Origin: Chryseobacterium indologenes
Lineage (GTDB): Bacteria; Bacteroidota; Bacteroidia; Flavobacteriales; Weeksellaceae
Assembly (NCBI RefSeq): GCF_002025665.1
Contig: NZ_CP018786.1
Span: 2,480,001 to 2,544,000, forward strand
Length of the DNA stretch: 64,000 nucleotides
Direction: 5' to 3'
This document shows positions 45,524 through 53,878 of the stretch, piece after piece. The first letter of the stretch is position 1. Every line of letters starts with the position of its first letter. Below the pieces are notes generated by a model that saw only the letters and a program-made list of their open reading frames with translations, ran no database searches and was not told where the DNA came from. Position numbers and translations under genes: made by a program.

Positions 45524-46462
45524 TTATTTTGCCGCTAGCTGTTCTTTTTTGATCTGTTCAATTCCCTGTCTGTAGGGAGTTACCTTAAATTCCGGGAACC
45601 TTTTCCTGAATTTTGAATCGTCAAAAAGATTATCATATTGATATCTTGGAAGCAGTTCCTTCAATTCTTTTGCATTTTTATTGAAGAAAGACCCTATGGT
45701 AAAAGCCAGATTGGGGATTACGGCATACCTGAATTCTTTCCCATAGATCTGAGAAGTCAATGCAATGAACTCTTTATAGGTTAACTTATTATCGTCTACC
45801 GGCAAATGCCAGGTTTGTCCATAAGCATCGGGAGTATTTCCGATTAAAGCGGTAGCACGGCTTGCATCAGGTGTCCAGATCAGACTTCGTAATTTATCAT
45901 CTCTTAAAGGGACTTTCAGTTTTTTATCTTCTTTAATGGCATTGAAAATAAGACTATTGGTAATACTTTGAGTTTTTCCGGGGCCATAAAATTCTGGAGC
46001 TCTGCAGATGACGGCTTCTATTGTTCCGGCCTGCATTTCTTTTAAAAGCATTTCTGCCATCTGTTTTCTTATCATTCCTTTTCGCCCTACGGGAGCAAAC
46101 GGAGTTTGTTCTGTTAAAACATCATTGTTTTGAGGATACATATAGGTGTTATCAAAAAACACGAGCTTGGTATCATTGATTTTACAAGCTTCAATAACGT
46201 TTTTCATAATGACCACGAATTGCTTTTCCCACAGATTAGTATCCATAGGAAGTCCAAGGGTAAAATAGGCAATTTCGCTTCCTTTCACAGCTTCAATTGC
46301 TCTTTCTCTGTCTGATAAATCTGCAGAAAAAATACTGTCAGTATCATTTACTTTTTTAGCATTTCTGCTGACAATACGGATATCTGAGGTATAATTTCTT
46401 TTTAGTTCTCTTGCCAGCTCTTCGCCAATCTGCCCATTGGCTCCTAATATCGTTTGCATCAT
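45524..46462 (-). CDS. NAD(P)-binding epimerase/dehydratase-like protein (atypical SDR)
   Basis: A 312-residue protein with an N-terminal Rossmann motif ILGANGQIGEELARELK. NTYMYPQNNDVLTEQTPF follows, in the place of the YxxxK region, together with EFYGPGKTQSI, the usual extended/atypical SDR features. The strict catalytic YxxxK is not obvious, so it may be an NAD-binding regulator or reductase of the NmrA/atypical type. The substrate is unknown. It is 242 nt upstream of a DoxX gene on the same strand. Confidence 0.8.
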   Translation of the reverse strand: MMQTILGANGQIGEELARELKRNYTSDIRIVSRNAKKVNDTDSIFSADLSDRERAIEAVKGSEIAYFTLGLPMDTNLWEKQFVVIMKNVIEACKINDTKLVFFDNTYMYPQNNDVLTEQTPFAPVGRKGMIRKQMAEMLLKEMQAGTIEAVICRAPEFYGPGKTQSITNSLIFNAIKEDKKLKVPLRDDKLRSLIWTPDASRATALIGNTPDAYGQTWHLPVDDNKLTYKEFIALTSQIYGKEFRYAVIPNLAFTIGSFFNKNAKELKELLPRYQYDNLFDDSKFRKRFPEFKVTPYRQGIEQIKKEQLAAK

Positions 46463-46703
46463 TTTTTATTTTGAGGGTTGGATATCGCACTGAAAATAAA
46501 CAGAATATTCAGTTGCTCTTATTTCTAATACAAAATTCGGGCATAATGATAAAAATAGAGTAGCTGAATTCATGAAAGTTGTAACATAATCTCTGAAGTC
46601 GCAAAAAAAGCCGGAAAAGTAAAGATCACAACGATGAATAATTTATTCTTTATTTCTCTTTGTTTCCTTTTCTTTCCCAGCCTTCTCTGCTCGTTAGCTT
46701 GAT

Positions 46704-47093
46704 TTAATTTTTTCTATCCAGTGCCAGATAATTATCTTCAATTCTGCTGATCAATAGGTAAAATAACCCTGCATAAATCATCTGAATTCCCATGGCTTCC
46801 CAGTTTTCAACGGTACTGCTTCCAAAAAGCAGCAGGACGATCAGGGAAGCTCCGGCTATGGTGGCAATGCGGGTTTTAAAACCAATCATCAGCAATAATC
46901 CGATGAGAAATTCGAAAAAGGGTAGCGTTATCCCAAAGAGCTGTACCAATGGCTGTGGAAGCCAGCTTGTTTCAAAACCTTTCATCATTCCTGAGGCAAA
47001 GTCCTGTAATTTTACCAATCGGACCAATCCGTGTCCTAAAAGGTTTATTCCCATCGAAACACGAAGGAAAATATAGGCTGTTTTTGTATTCAT
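46704..47093 (-). CDS. DoxX-family membrane protein
   Basis: A 129-residue protein with four membrane helices. Typical DoxX features are TAYIFLRVSMGINLLGHGLVRLVK, LFGITLPFFEFLIGLLLMIGFKTR and the last helix MIYAGLFYLLISRIEDNYLALD. The ATG at 47093 is chosen; a TTG 45 nt further upstream gives a non-hydrophobic leader with no support. Function unknown. Confidence 0.78.
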   Translation of the reverse strand: MNTKTAYIFLRVSMGINLLGHGLVRLVKLQDFASGMMKGFETSWLPQPLVQLFGITLPFFEFLIGLLLMIGFKTRIATIAGASLIVLLLFGSSTVENWEAMGIQMIYAGLFYLLISRIEDNYLALDRKN

Positions 47094-47189
47094 AGAGGTA
47101 TGTTTTTGGGGTTGGGAGAGGGAAGGTATATTTGTCAAAAAAGTACTTTTAAGACTTCAACAAAATCATTCTTCCAGCTTCCATCCTCC

Positions 47190-48173
47190 TTACTTATTAA
47201 ACTTTTCTTCACTATCATCAACCGGAGTATCGGGATCATTCATTACCATTTTGGCGATATCATCTTTTCTCATAAAGACTACACCTTGTTTTTCTTTGGT
47301 GTATTTAATGAATTCTTCCATAGCATGAACCATAGTGGGTGTTCCTCCGATTCTGTCATGGAAACTGATACTCATCATTCTTCTTTTTGATGCTCCTTCT
47401 TCATAAAGACGATCAAATTCAAATTTTAACTGATTCAAAAACTGATCAGGGCTCCAGTGTTTTCCTTCAATGTTAACAATATCATTATTACGTAATGTAT
47501 AAGGGATTACCACAAAGTTTTTATCTTTTACTTTAGTAATGAAAGGTTCATCGTGGCTTAAATCATCTATATGATACAGAAAACCAAGATCTTGTAGTAC
47601 TTTAAGCGTATTCGGGCTTCTTCTGAGCCAATTAGCGTTATAGCCAACAGCTTTCTTCCCTGTAATCTTTTCAACGACATCTACGCCTTGCTTTACAAAA
47701 TTCAGTTCATCGGCATAGCTCTTATTCCACTGGTTGTCCCAGGTAAAACCATGAGCTGCAATTTCATGACCACCGTTGGCAATAGCTTTGGCAACTTCAG
47801 GATATCTTTTAGCAGCGGTTCCCACTACATGAGAGGTTACTTTGATATTGTATTTTTTCCATAAATCCAACATCCGGTAAATTCCTTCATTTCCGCCGTA
47901 ACGATACCAGCTTTCTGCCGGAAGATCGGGTTGTCCTTTAGGCAGAGGTGTCCCGCTGAATGGACTTTCTGCTCCTTCCGGCTGCCCTCCAGTTTCAAAC
48001 TGCATGGAAACAGAAATAACCAATTGAGCTCCGTTGGGCCAGTATTTTTTAGTTGAAGCCTGTGTTTTATGCTGTTGTTTTTTATCAGTTTTATCTCCAT
48101 CATGACGATCAGAAAAGGACATCAAAGCAATGGTTGAAGCAAGCAGCAATACGGATTGTTTTATATATTTCAT
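47190..48173 (-). CDS. PuuE-type polysaccharide deacetylase family protein, exported
   Basis: A 327-residue NodB-fold protein with a signal peptide (MKYIKQSVLLLASTIALMSFS). Features are YRYGGNEGIYRMLDLWKKYNIKVT, the metal-binding GGHEIAAHGFTW and RSPNTLKVLQDLGFLYHIDDLSHDEPF. This pattern is close to the PuuE allantoinase/peptidoglycan-deacetylase-like group. The start at 48173 begins the signal peptide; an in-frame extension to 48392 runs through the divergent AraC gene and is rejected. It is divergent from that AraC gene, a plausible regulator. Confidence 0.85.
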   Translation of the reverse strand: MKYIKQSVLLLASTIALMSFSDRHDGDKTDKKQQHKTQASTKKYWPNGAQLVISVSMQFETGGQPEGAESPFSGTPLPKGQPDLPAESWYRYGGNEGIYRMLDLWKKYNIKVTSHVVGTAAKRYPEVAKAIANGGHEIAAHGFTWDNQWNKSYADELNFVKQGVDVVEKITGKKAVGYNANWLRRSPNTLKVLQDLGFLYHIDDLSHDEPFITKVKDKNFVVIPYTLRNNDIVNIEGKHWSPDQFLNQLKFEFDRLYEEGASKRRMMSISFHDRIGGTPTMVHAMEEFIKYTKEKQGVVFMRKDDIAKMVMNDPDTPVDDSEEKFNK

Positions 48174-48238
48174 TTTGAATGTATTGATAGTACAAATTTG
48201 ATCAATAATCCAACAGTAGACATTGTAAAAATTAATGA

Positions 48239-48246
48239 TAAATTTG
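48239..48246 (+). promoter_or_regulatory. -7 promoter element of the AraC gene (TAAATTTG)
   Basis: A perfect TAnnTTTG lies 17 nt before the ATG at 48264, inside the 90-nt region shared with the deacetylase gene. A well-spaced TTG is lacking. Confidence 0.5.
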
Positions 48247-48263
48247 TAAAAATCCATTCTTAG

Positions 48264-49112
48264 ATGAAACGAATCGTTAATTTCAATTCTTTCAATGTTT
48301 TCAGTATTGAAAAAGAAAATTGGGATGTTGAATATCATAATCATAACTTTTATGAGCTGATTATCATAGAAAGTGGAAAAGGATTTCATCATCTTAACAA
48401 CATTACTTTTCCATACAAAAAAGGAGATGTTTTTCTTTTAAGGCCGAGTGATGGCCATGAATTTTCGATTAAAAACAAAACGAAATTCATTTATATCAAA
48501 TTTACGGAACAGTATATCTGGGAAAATTTGCTATCTAATAAAAAGAATGAACTTCAGAAAGTTGTGCAGCTCCTGATGGAAGATCATTCTTTCGTTTATG
48601 AATCAGTGATTAAAAGTAAAACTGATCGGGTACATCTGTTACAGCTTGCCCGGATTCTTCTGTATGAATTCAGCCATAAAAACACCTATAACAAAGAGAT
48701 AACGACTGATCTCTTTTCCAGTATTATTACGATTCTGATCCGAAATACGATGCAAAATGTTACTGCAAAAAACTGGATCACTCAAAATGTAAGCAGAATT
48801 GAGAGGATCTTATATTATATTAATGTCAATGCGTTGGATACCTATAAAATGAAAATTGAAAACCTTGCCAAAGAATTTATGCTGTCTCCGAACTATATTA
48901 GTATTCACATCAAAAAGCAGACAGGTTTCTCCATACAACAGCATATTATACAGCATAAAATTAAAACTGCTGAAAAGCTTTTACTCCAGAGTCATTATAA
49001 TATCAGTGAAATTGCTGATAAACTGGGCTTCAATGATGCCAGCCACTTCAATAAAATATTCAAGTCGTACAAAGAAATGTCTCCTTCTGAATTCAAGAAG
49101 AACCTGCAATAA
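48264..49112 (+). CDS. AraC-family transcriptional regulator
   Basis: A 282-residue regulator: cupin-like N-terminal domain (YHNHNFYELIIIESGKGFHHL) and C-terminal AraC HTH (about 185-280; IENLAKEFMLSPNYISIHIKKQTG and NISEIADKLGFNDASHFNKIFKSYKEMSPSEFKK). It is divergent from the PuuE-like deacetylase, which it may control. Confidence 0.88.
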   Translation: MKRIVNFNSFNVFSIEKENWDVEYHNHNFYELIIIESGKGFHHLNNITFPYKKGDVFLLRPSDGHEFSIKNKTKFIYIKFTEQYIWENLLSNKKNELQKVVQLLMEDHSFVYESVIKSKTDRVHLLQLARILLYEFSHKNTYNKEITTDLFSSIITILIRNTMQNVTAKNWITQNVSRIERILYYINVNALDTYKMKIENLAKEFMLSPNYISIHIKKQTGFSIQQHIIQHKIKTAEKLLLQSHYNISEIADKLGFNDASHFNKIFKSYKEMSPSEFKKNLQ

Positions 49113-49144
49113 GATAATAGCTTATGATATATTAGTACGACAAT

Positions 49145-49636
49145 TTATCTCTTTATTCCGATTGCTTTTAATGCGCTGGAAGTTAAAAAGATATCGTCAA
49201 ACACAGTCAGTGATTCTACATCATTGAATCCTGAAGGAATAAGATCATTTTTGTTAAAAGACAATTCAATAGAAGGGTCATAAGAAGCGATGATTCTCAC
49301 TTTTGAGTATCCATTATAATCTACTTTAAATCCTTCAAACATACAATTCTGCTCAGCCTTTTGATATTCAGCATATTCTTCAAAACCGACAATATCCGTT
49401 CTTTTCCCATCATTATGGTCAAGAGATTTCCATGCTGTGTAATTTTTGGGCTCTTTTAAGATATTTCCTGTACGGTCTATGGGAACAAACATTCCAAGAG
49501 TCAGACGCTTCTTTAAGAAATTGGCATAATTATTCATCAGATTCAAAATCTGAAGATCAGCATATCCTTCGTGGGAATAATACTCCAGCACGAAAGTTGT
49601 CATAGGAATCAGCTTAAGAGAAGCATCAGTCGGCAT
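49145..49636 (-). CDS. Hypothetical cytoplasmic protein
   Basis: A 163-residue protein without a signal peptide, membrane segment or motif I recognise. It is mostly polar, with blocks such as LILNLMNNYANFLKKRLTLG-like helices and FIILASYDPSIEL-like strands (paraphrased from residues 26-46 and 108-118). The start may be ATG 49636 or the internal ATG giving MTTFVLEYY. It stands alone between an AraC gene and a divergent SH3 gene. Confidence 0.55.
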   Translation of the reverse strand: MPTDASLKLIPMTTFVLEYYSHEGYADLQILNLMNNYANFLKKRLTLGMFVPIDRTGNILKEPKNYTAWKSLDHNDGKRTDIVGFEEYAEYQKAEQNCMFEGFKVDYNGYSKVRIIASYDPSIELSFNKNDLIPSGFNDVESLTVFDDIFLTSSALKAIGIKR

Positions 49637-49799
49637 ATTTAGTCTTTACTTTTTTGGGCGATAAAAATAGTATTTTTATTTACGCTACCCAATGGAAACA
49701 GATGAATAGGATGGAATTTATACCCATTCTGAATAACAATAACTTTAGGACAAACTCTCATTTTTCATTATTTTTGAAGGAGTAACCATAAAAACCATT

Positions 49800-51059
49800 A
49801 TGAACACCCCTGTGAAAGACATGAAAACTTTCGCAGATACCCATTACAATATGTTGAATAAGATACTATTGGCAGCCGGAATCATTCAATGCTGCTTCTA
49901 CAATATCCAGGCTCAGAATGCCGGAGCACGCCCGATTTATACCTCCGAATGGGGTCACCTTTATCGTGAAAATGGAAACAATAAGGATGTTTTGGGAGTT
50001 TTTTCTACTGAAGCACCGGTTTACGTTCTGGATTCTACCCAAACACAATACAAAGTACAGGTAAGCAATGGTGATATTGGTTTTATAGACCGCCAGCTAC
50101 TCCAAAAGTCTATGCATGGAAAAAAATCAGCGGGTGAGCCACTACAGTATTTCTATAGAGGAAAAGAAGGATACCAATGTCCACATTTTTATGTACAGGG
50201 ATCAGAATTGCGTGTACGAAAAGGACCAACAACAGAAAGTACAGCGACCCGCAGAGCTGTTTTAAACGAGTTGATCTGTATTGATTATGTTCCTTTGTAC
50301 CAGGATGGCTGGGTATATATTGGCGACCATTTCCACGAAAATCCGGAATATATCCAGATGAAATATCTGGGAACAGAACTTACCTACGATAAAATTCTGA
50401 AAGATTATCTGGCAGCAAAAGGAAAGAACAAGGAAAAAGAACTGGCTCAGGTTGGAAGATTACGCGAAATAGCATGGCTGGAAGATAAAAATCTTAAACA
50501 AGCATTACTCTATTGGAAAGAATCTTATTCAGGAATAGAAAATCCAAAAGTAGATATCGATTTTGAACTTCTTCTGGCAGATCAATCGGCGAAAAAGCCA
50601 CAAACCGAAATCTATGAGAAAAAGCTGAAAAGTTTGAATATGCACTTTCTATGGAAAGAAACCCAACTTTTTGACGGAAAAATTACAGAGACACAAGTAA
50701 AACAGCTGGAAATGCAGAAGGTAAAAGACATTCCCAATACCCCTGAATGTGGCTGGGAACCTCAGTATTTTTACAGAACGTCCGATATTATTGTAGCTTT
50801 TGAAGAATATAAAGGAAAAGTTTCCGGAAGTATTTACAAAATGTCTTTTAACAACGGTGAAGCTGTAATTCTTGGCAATGAGCGTATGGATTCCAATTAT
50901 AATGAAAAGGATTTTGTTACCCGTTTTGGAGATCTGCTCTCAACACGCTGGATTGCTTCTCCCCACGAATATTATATTCAGAATGGAGATGCAGGTGTCT
51001 TTATTTTTACATTTAAAGAAGGAAAACTTTTCAGCTATGAATGTATGTTTTATTGTTAG
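49800..51059 (+). CDS. Secreted SH3-domain-like protein
   Basis: A 419-residue protein. A hydrophobic signal (LNKILLAAGIIQCCFYNIQAQN) is preceded by a 17-residue leader, so the start could also be ATG 49821 or 49851. Two bacterial SH3-like segments are visible at about 45-100 (VLGVFSTEAPVYVLDSTQTQYKVQVSNGDIGFID) and 135-185 (LRVRKGPTTESTATRRAVLN, DGWVYIGD). The C-terminal half is of unknown fold. Bacterial SH3 domains often bind cell wall. Ordinary, no close neighbours. Confidence 0.75.
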   Translation: MNTPVKDMKTFADTHYNMLNKILLAAGIIQCCFYNIQAQNAGARPIYTSEWGHLYRENGNNKDVLGVFSTEAPVYVLDSTQTQYKVQVSNGDIGFIDRQLLQKSMHGKKSAGEPLQYFYRGKEGYQCPHFYVQGSELRVRKGPTTESTATRRAVLNELICIDYVPLYQDGWVYIGDHFHENPEYIQMKYLGTELTYDKILKDYLAAKGKNKEKELAQVGRLREIAWLEDKNLKQALLYWKESYSGIENPKVDIDFELLLADQSAKKPQTEIYEKKLKSLNMHFLWKETQLFDGKITETQVKQLEMQKVKDIPNTPECGWEPQYFYRTSDIIVAFEEYKGKVSGSIYKMSFNNGEAVILGNERMDSNYNEKDFVTRFGDLLSTRWIASPHEYYIQNGDAGVFIFTFKEGKLFSYECMFYC

Positions 51060-51084
51060 AAGTTTTAAATTATATTATCAATAG

Positions 51085-51104
51085 AGGTGGGCTAAAGCCC
51101 ACCT
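51085..51104. terminator. Perfect hairpin AGGTGGGCT-AA-AGCCCACCT
   Basis: A 9-bp perfect stem, 26 nt after the SH3 gene stop. A related inverted fragment GGCTTTAGCC lies at about 51128-51137. There is no long T tract, so it may be a repeat-type hairpin rather than a strong terminator. Confidence 0.5.
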
Positions 51105-51226
51105 AATTTATTATTCATCATGCCAAAGGCTTTAGCCAAAACTTAAAAAAATAAAGACCTATTTTCTAATAGAAGTGATTAAATTTTAAAGCTGTATCTT
51201 TACTTCACCAAACAAAATATTACAAT

Positions 51227-51712
51227 ATGTCATTTATAACACCGGAAGGAGCCAGGAAGGCTCAGCTATCCCTATCTGAAAGGGCACCCGTTGCTCATTC
51301 CATTCTCTCAGGGGAAGAGAATATTTCGAAATACAACAGTGGAGTATGTCATGATGTGGTTGCCTATGCATTGTATATGCGTGGTGCCAGGATAAGTCCT
51401 ACTCAGCTTGCAGAATCTGCAGGACAAAAATGGTTAACCTTATTCAATTATCCGGCTGGAGAAAAATGGGATGGATATGCGCCCATTCCTGCAGGAAAAG
51501 CCATTGGTTTTTACAGGCTTATTGATAAAACATTTTTTCATTCAGCGATTACGACAGGAAACGGAAATGAAATCAGATCTGTCAACGGATTTTCATTAGG
51601 ATCAGCATGGACAGTACCTGTGGATATGAAATGGGTATTGGGTAAAAAGAATTCTGACGGAACCTTCAATTATGATGGCACCAAAATAGAAGTCTATATT
51701 TCTTCTTTATAA
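51227..51712 (+). CDS. Hypothetical protein with possible Cys-His (papain/NlpC-like) site
   Basis: A 161-residue protein with no signal peptide. It shows SGVCHDVVAYALYMRGA with Cys41 at the start of a helix and, 64 residues on, FFHSAITTGNG with His105 in a strand. That order and spacing resemble NlpC/P60- or CHAP-like cysteine hydrolases, but I recognise no family. A terminator follows. It could be an amidase, transglutaminase-like enzyme or effector; confidence in the function is low, in the gene moderate. Confidence 0.65.
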   Translation: MSFITPEGARKAQLSLSERAPVAHSILSGEENISKYNSGVCHDVVAYALYMRGARISPTQLAESAGQKWLTLFNYPAGEKWDGYAPIPAGKAIGFYRLIDKTFFHSAITTGNGNEIRSVNGFSLGSAWTVPVDMKWVLGKKNSDGTFNYDGTKIEVYISSL

Positions 51713-51735
51713 CAGAATTTATATTTCAATAAAAC

Positions 51736-51772
51736 AAAAGGCAGATCAGTATATTCGCTTTTCTGCCTTTTT
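51736..51772. terminator. Bidirectional terminator between hypothetical gene and zur
   Basis: A 10-bp perfect stem (51736-51745 with 51762-51771) with a 16-nt loop and A/T tracts on both sides. It lies between convergent stop codons. Confidence 0.75.
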
Positions 51773-51777
51773 ACTTT

Positions 51778-52167
51778 TTAAGCATCAGCACATTTCGGGC
51801 ATATCCCGCTGATGATAAAATTATATTCCTGTGCGATAAAATGTTCCGGTAAACTGATTTCAGGAATAGCGTTTTCAATGCACGTCACGGAATGACATTC
51901 TTTACAGTTAAAATGAACGTGATTGTGAAAATGCTGTTCATGTGTACATTTTCCACTACACTTTGCAAAATTCACCACACCGTCAATATTGACGATCTTG
52001 TGTATAGCACCTTCGTTTTCAAGCCTTTCCAATACCCTGTAAATGGTTACTCTATTGCACAGATCTCCCAGTTTCTTCTGAATATCAGAGTGGGTAAGGG
52101 CTATATCTGAACCATTGATAAGGTTTAAAATTTCCGTTTTGGCCTGTGTATTTCTGACCTGTTTCAT
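51778..52167 (-). CDS. zur: Fur-family regulator, probable zinc uptake regulator Zur
   Basis: A 129-residue Fur-family protein with an N-terminal winged helix (THSDIQKKLGDLCNRVTIYRVLERLENEG). A His/Cys-rich metal region follows (CTHEQHFHNHVHFNC), plus the structural-zinc pairs Cys88-x2-Cys91 and Cys123-x2-Cys126. The Zur assignment, rather than Fur or PerR, rests on the divergent operon of a COG0523 zinc GTPase and a zinc-dependent phosphatase, and on the palindromes in the shared promoter region. The gene starts 5 nt from the nearest palindrome, suggesting autoregulation. Confidence 0.85.
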   Translation of the reverse strand: MKQVRNTQAKTEILNLINGSDIALTHSDIQKKLGDLCNRVTIYRVLERLENEGAIHKIVNIDGVVNFAKCSGKCTHEQHFHNHVHFNCKECHSVTCIENAIPEISLPEHFIAQEYNFIISGICPKCADA

Positions 52168-52171
52168 ATTT

Positions 52172-52192
52172 TAATGCAACAAAGTTGCGTTA
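52172..52192. promoter_or_regulatory. Candidate Zur box 1
   Basis: A near-perfect 21-bp palindrome TAATGCAAC-AAA-GTTGCGTTA, with only one asymmetric pair. It sits directly before the zur start codon and over the -33 TTG (52185-52187) of the divergent operon. Confidence 0.72.
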
Positions 52193-52216
52193 TTTAATTT
52201 TTTATTTCTACTTTTG
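52185..52216 (+). promoter_or_regulatory. Promoter of the merC-GTPase operon (TTG-N21-TACTTTTG)
   Basis: TTG at 52185-52187 and a perfect TACTTTTG at 52209-52216 form the promoter. Its -33 lies inside Zur box 1 and its -7 overlaps Zur box 2, ideal positions for repression. Confidence 0.7.
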
Positions 52217-52232
52217 CAACAAAGTTACGATA
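52212..52232. promoter_or_regulatory. Candidate Zur box 2
   Basis: The sequence TTTTGCAAC-AAA-GTTACGATA aligns with box 1 and shares GCAAC-nnn-GTTRCG. It overlaps the end of the -7 element and the likely transcription start. Confidence 0.68.
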
Positions 52233-52253
52233 AGAAAATTAATCCATACTATT

Positions 52254-52592
52254 ATGAAATCAAAAATTCTTGATGCTGTAGGAATCTCCGCTGCTGTTTT
52301 ATGCCTGATTCATTGTATCGTCTTTCCGTTATTACTGATTGTTCCCGTGGGAATATCACACAATCCCTATATTGATCTGGCTTTTCTTTGCATTGGAGCC
52401 GTTGTGGTGTTCAGAATAACGAAGAGAATGGAAAACCGATGGCTGAAGTTTTTATTCTGGGCATCTATAGCTCTCATTTTCATTTCTATACTGGCAGATT
52501 TCCTGTTTGAAGTCCATATTCCTCTGATTTATGTAGGAGTTGTCGGATTAATTACCGGTCATATTATCAATTTTAAAAATCATAAACATTAA
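52254..52592 (+). CDS. MerC-domain small membrane protein
   Basis: A 112-residue protein with about four membrane helices and the MerC cysteine pair in the first helix (Cys17-x3-Cys21 in LCLIHCIVFP). MerC proteins carry mercury or, in Zur regulons, possibly zinc. The ATG at 52254 is chosen: the longer in-frame start at 52185 lies in the operator/promoter. It precedes the COG0523 GTPase by 4 nt. Confidence 0.85.
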   Translation: MKSKILDAVGISAAVLCLIHCIVFPLLLIVPVGISHNPYIDLAFLCIGAVVVFRITKRMENRWLKFLFWASIALIFISILADFLFEVHIPLIYVGVVGLITGHIINFKNHKH

Positions 52593-52596
52593 GAGA

Positions 52597-53799
52597 ATGG
52601 TTAAAAAACTTCCTGTAACGGTACTCAGCGGCTTTCTAGGAGCTGGAAAAACGACACTACTGAATCATATTCTTCATAATAAACAAGGATTAAAAGTAGC
52701 AGTCATAGTGAATGATATGAGTGAAATTAATATTGATGCACGCCTTGTTGAAAATCAAAATACCCTTTCAAGAACTGAAGAAAAACTGGTAGAAATGAGT
52801 AACGGATGCATCTGCTGTACACTTCGTGAAGATCTTATGGTAGAAGTAGAACGTTTGGCGAATGAAAACCGTTTTGACTATCTCCTTATCGAAAGTACGG
52901 GAATCAGTGAACCTATTCCTGTTGCTCAAACCTTTACTTATATTGATGAAGACAGTGGAATAGACTTGTCCCGTTTCAGCTATGTTGATACAATGGTAAC
53001 GGTGGTAGACTGTTTCAATTTCATGAATGATTTTGGATCCAATGAAATGTTGCTGGATCGTGATCTTACCGATATGGAAGGCGATTACAGAACCATTGTC
53101 AATCTTTTGACCGACCAGATTGAATTTGCCAACGTGATTATTTTAAACAAAACAGATCTTATAGATGCAGAAACATTAGGCTTTTTAAAAGCAGCGATCA
53201 GAAAACTGAATCCAGATGCGACACTTTTACATGCAGAGTTCGGAAAAATTGATCCTCAAAAGATTTTAAATACACAGCTTTTTGATTTTGATAAAGCACA
53301 GTCATCCGCAGGCTGGCAAAAAGAATTACAGTCAGAACATCACATCCCGGAAACGGAAGAATACGGAATAAGTTCAATGGTTTTCAGAGATAAAAAACCC
53401 TTCCATCCTATAAGATTGTGGGAATATCTGAATCACCATTATCCGGAAGGAACCATCCGAGCTAAAGGATTATTCTGGTTAGCCTCAAGACCTAATGATG
53501 CATTGAATTTTTCTCAGGCAGGAGGTTCTTTCAGACTTGAAAAAGCAGGCGTTTGGTGGAGTAGTATGCCTATGAATCACAGGGTTCAGTATTCTTCATT
53601 TGTAGAAAATCAAAAGTTCATAGAAAGCAGATGGGATAAAAACTGGGGTGACAGAATTAATGAATTGGTGTTTATCGGGCAGAATCTGGATAAAGAACAA
53701 ATGTTATCAGACCTTCAGCATTGTCTTATTAACGAAAGTGAAAAGGAGCTGTTTGATAAAAATCAAAGTTTTGAAGATCCGTTTCCGAAGAATATTTAA
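52597..53799 (+). CDS. COG0523-family zinc-chaperone GTPase (ZigA/CobW-like)
   Basis: A 400-residue G3E GTPase. Walker A is GFLGAGKTT (12-20). The metal-binding motif GCICC gives Cys71, Cys73 and Cys74, the CXCC signature of COG0523. A G4-type NKTD motif and a CobW C-terminal domain are present. In Zur regulons these proteins deliver zinc to client enzymes under starvation. Position after merC and before a zinc phosphatase fits that role. Confidence 0.92.
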   Translation: MVKKLPVTVLSGFLGAGKTTLLNHILHNKQGLKVAVIVNDMSEINIDARLVENQNTLSRTEEKLVEMSNGCICCTLREDLMVEVERLANENRFDYLLIESTGISEPIPVAQTFTYIDEDSGIDLSRFSYVDTMVTVVDCFNFMNDFGSNEMLLDRDLTDMEGDYRTIVNLLTDQIEFANVIILNKTDLIDAETLGFLKAAIRKLNPDATLLHAEFGKIDPQKILNTQLFDFDKAQSSAGWQKELQSEHHIPETEEYGISSMVFRDKKPFHPIRLWEYLNHHYPEGTIRAKGLFWLASRPNDALNFSQAGGSFRLEKAGVWWSSMPMNHRVQYSSFVENQKFIESRWDKNWGDRINELVFIGQNLDKEQMLSDLQHCLINESEKELFDKNQSFEDPFPKNI

Positions 53800-53813
53800 A
53801 ATTAACCTTTAAT

Positions 53814-53834
53814 TAATGCAACAATGTTACGATA
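53814..53834. promoter_or_regulatory. Candidate Zur box 3, upstream of alkaline phosphatase
   Basis: The sequence TAATGCAAC-AAT-GTTACGATA is a third copy of the palindrome, in the gap between the GTPase and the phosphatase. It suggests that the phosphatase has its own zinc-regulated start in addition to readthrough. Confidence 0.65.
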
Positions 53835-53878
53835 AAAAAAATAAATACGATAACTTTCAGCATTATTTCAAAAACAAT

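Noticed and set aside
45524..47093. Epimerase-like and DoxX genes as one quinone-detoxification operon
   Set aside because: A 240-nt gap separates them and no shared regulatory element is visible; the link is too weak to claim.
48174..48392. N-terminal extension of the polysaccharide deacetylase
   Set aside because: It would run through the divergent AraC gene and bury the signal peptide that starts at 48173.
52185..52253. N-terminal extension of the MerC protein
   Set aside because: Covers the promoter and two palindromes; not plausible as coding.
53816..53878. N-terminal extension of the alkaline phosphatase
   Set aside because: The upstream ATG is part of the Zur-type palindrome; the Tat signal begins cleanly at 53879.
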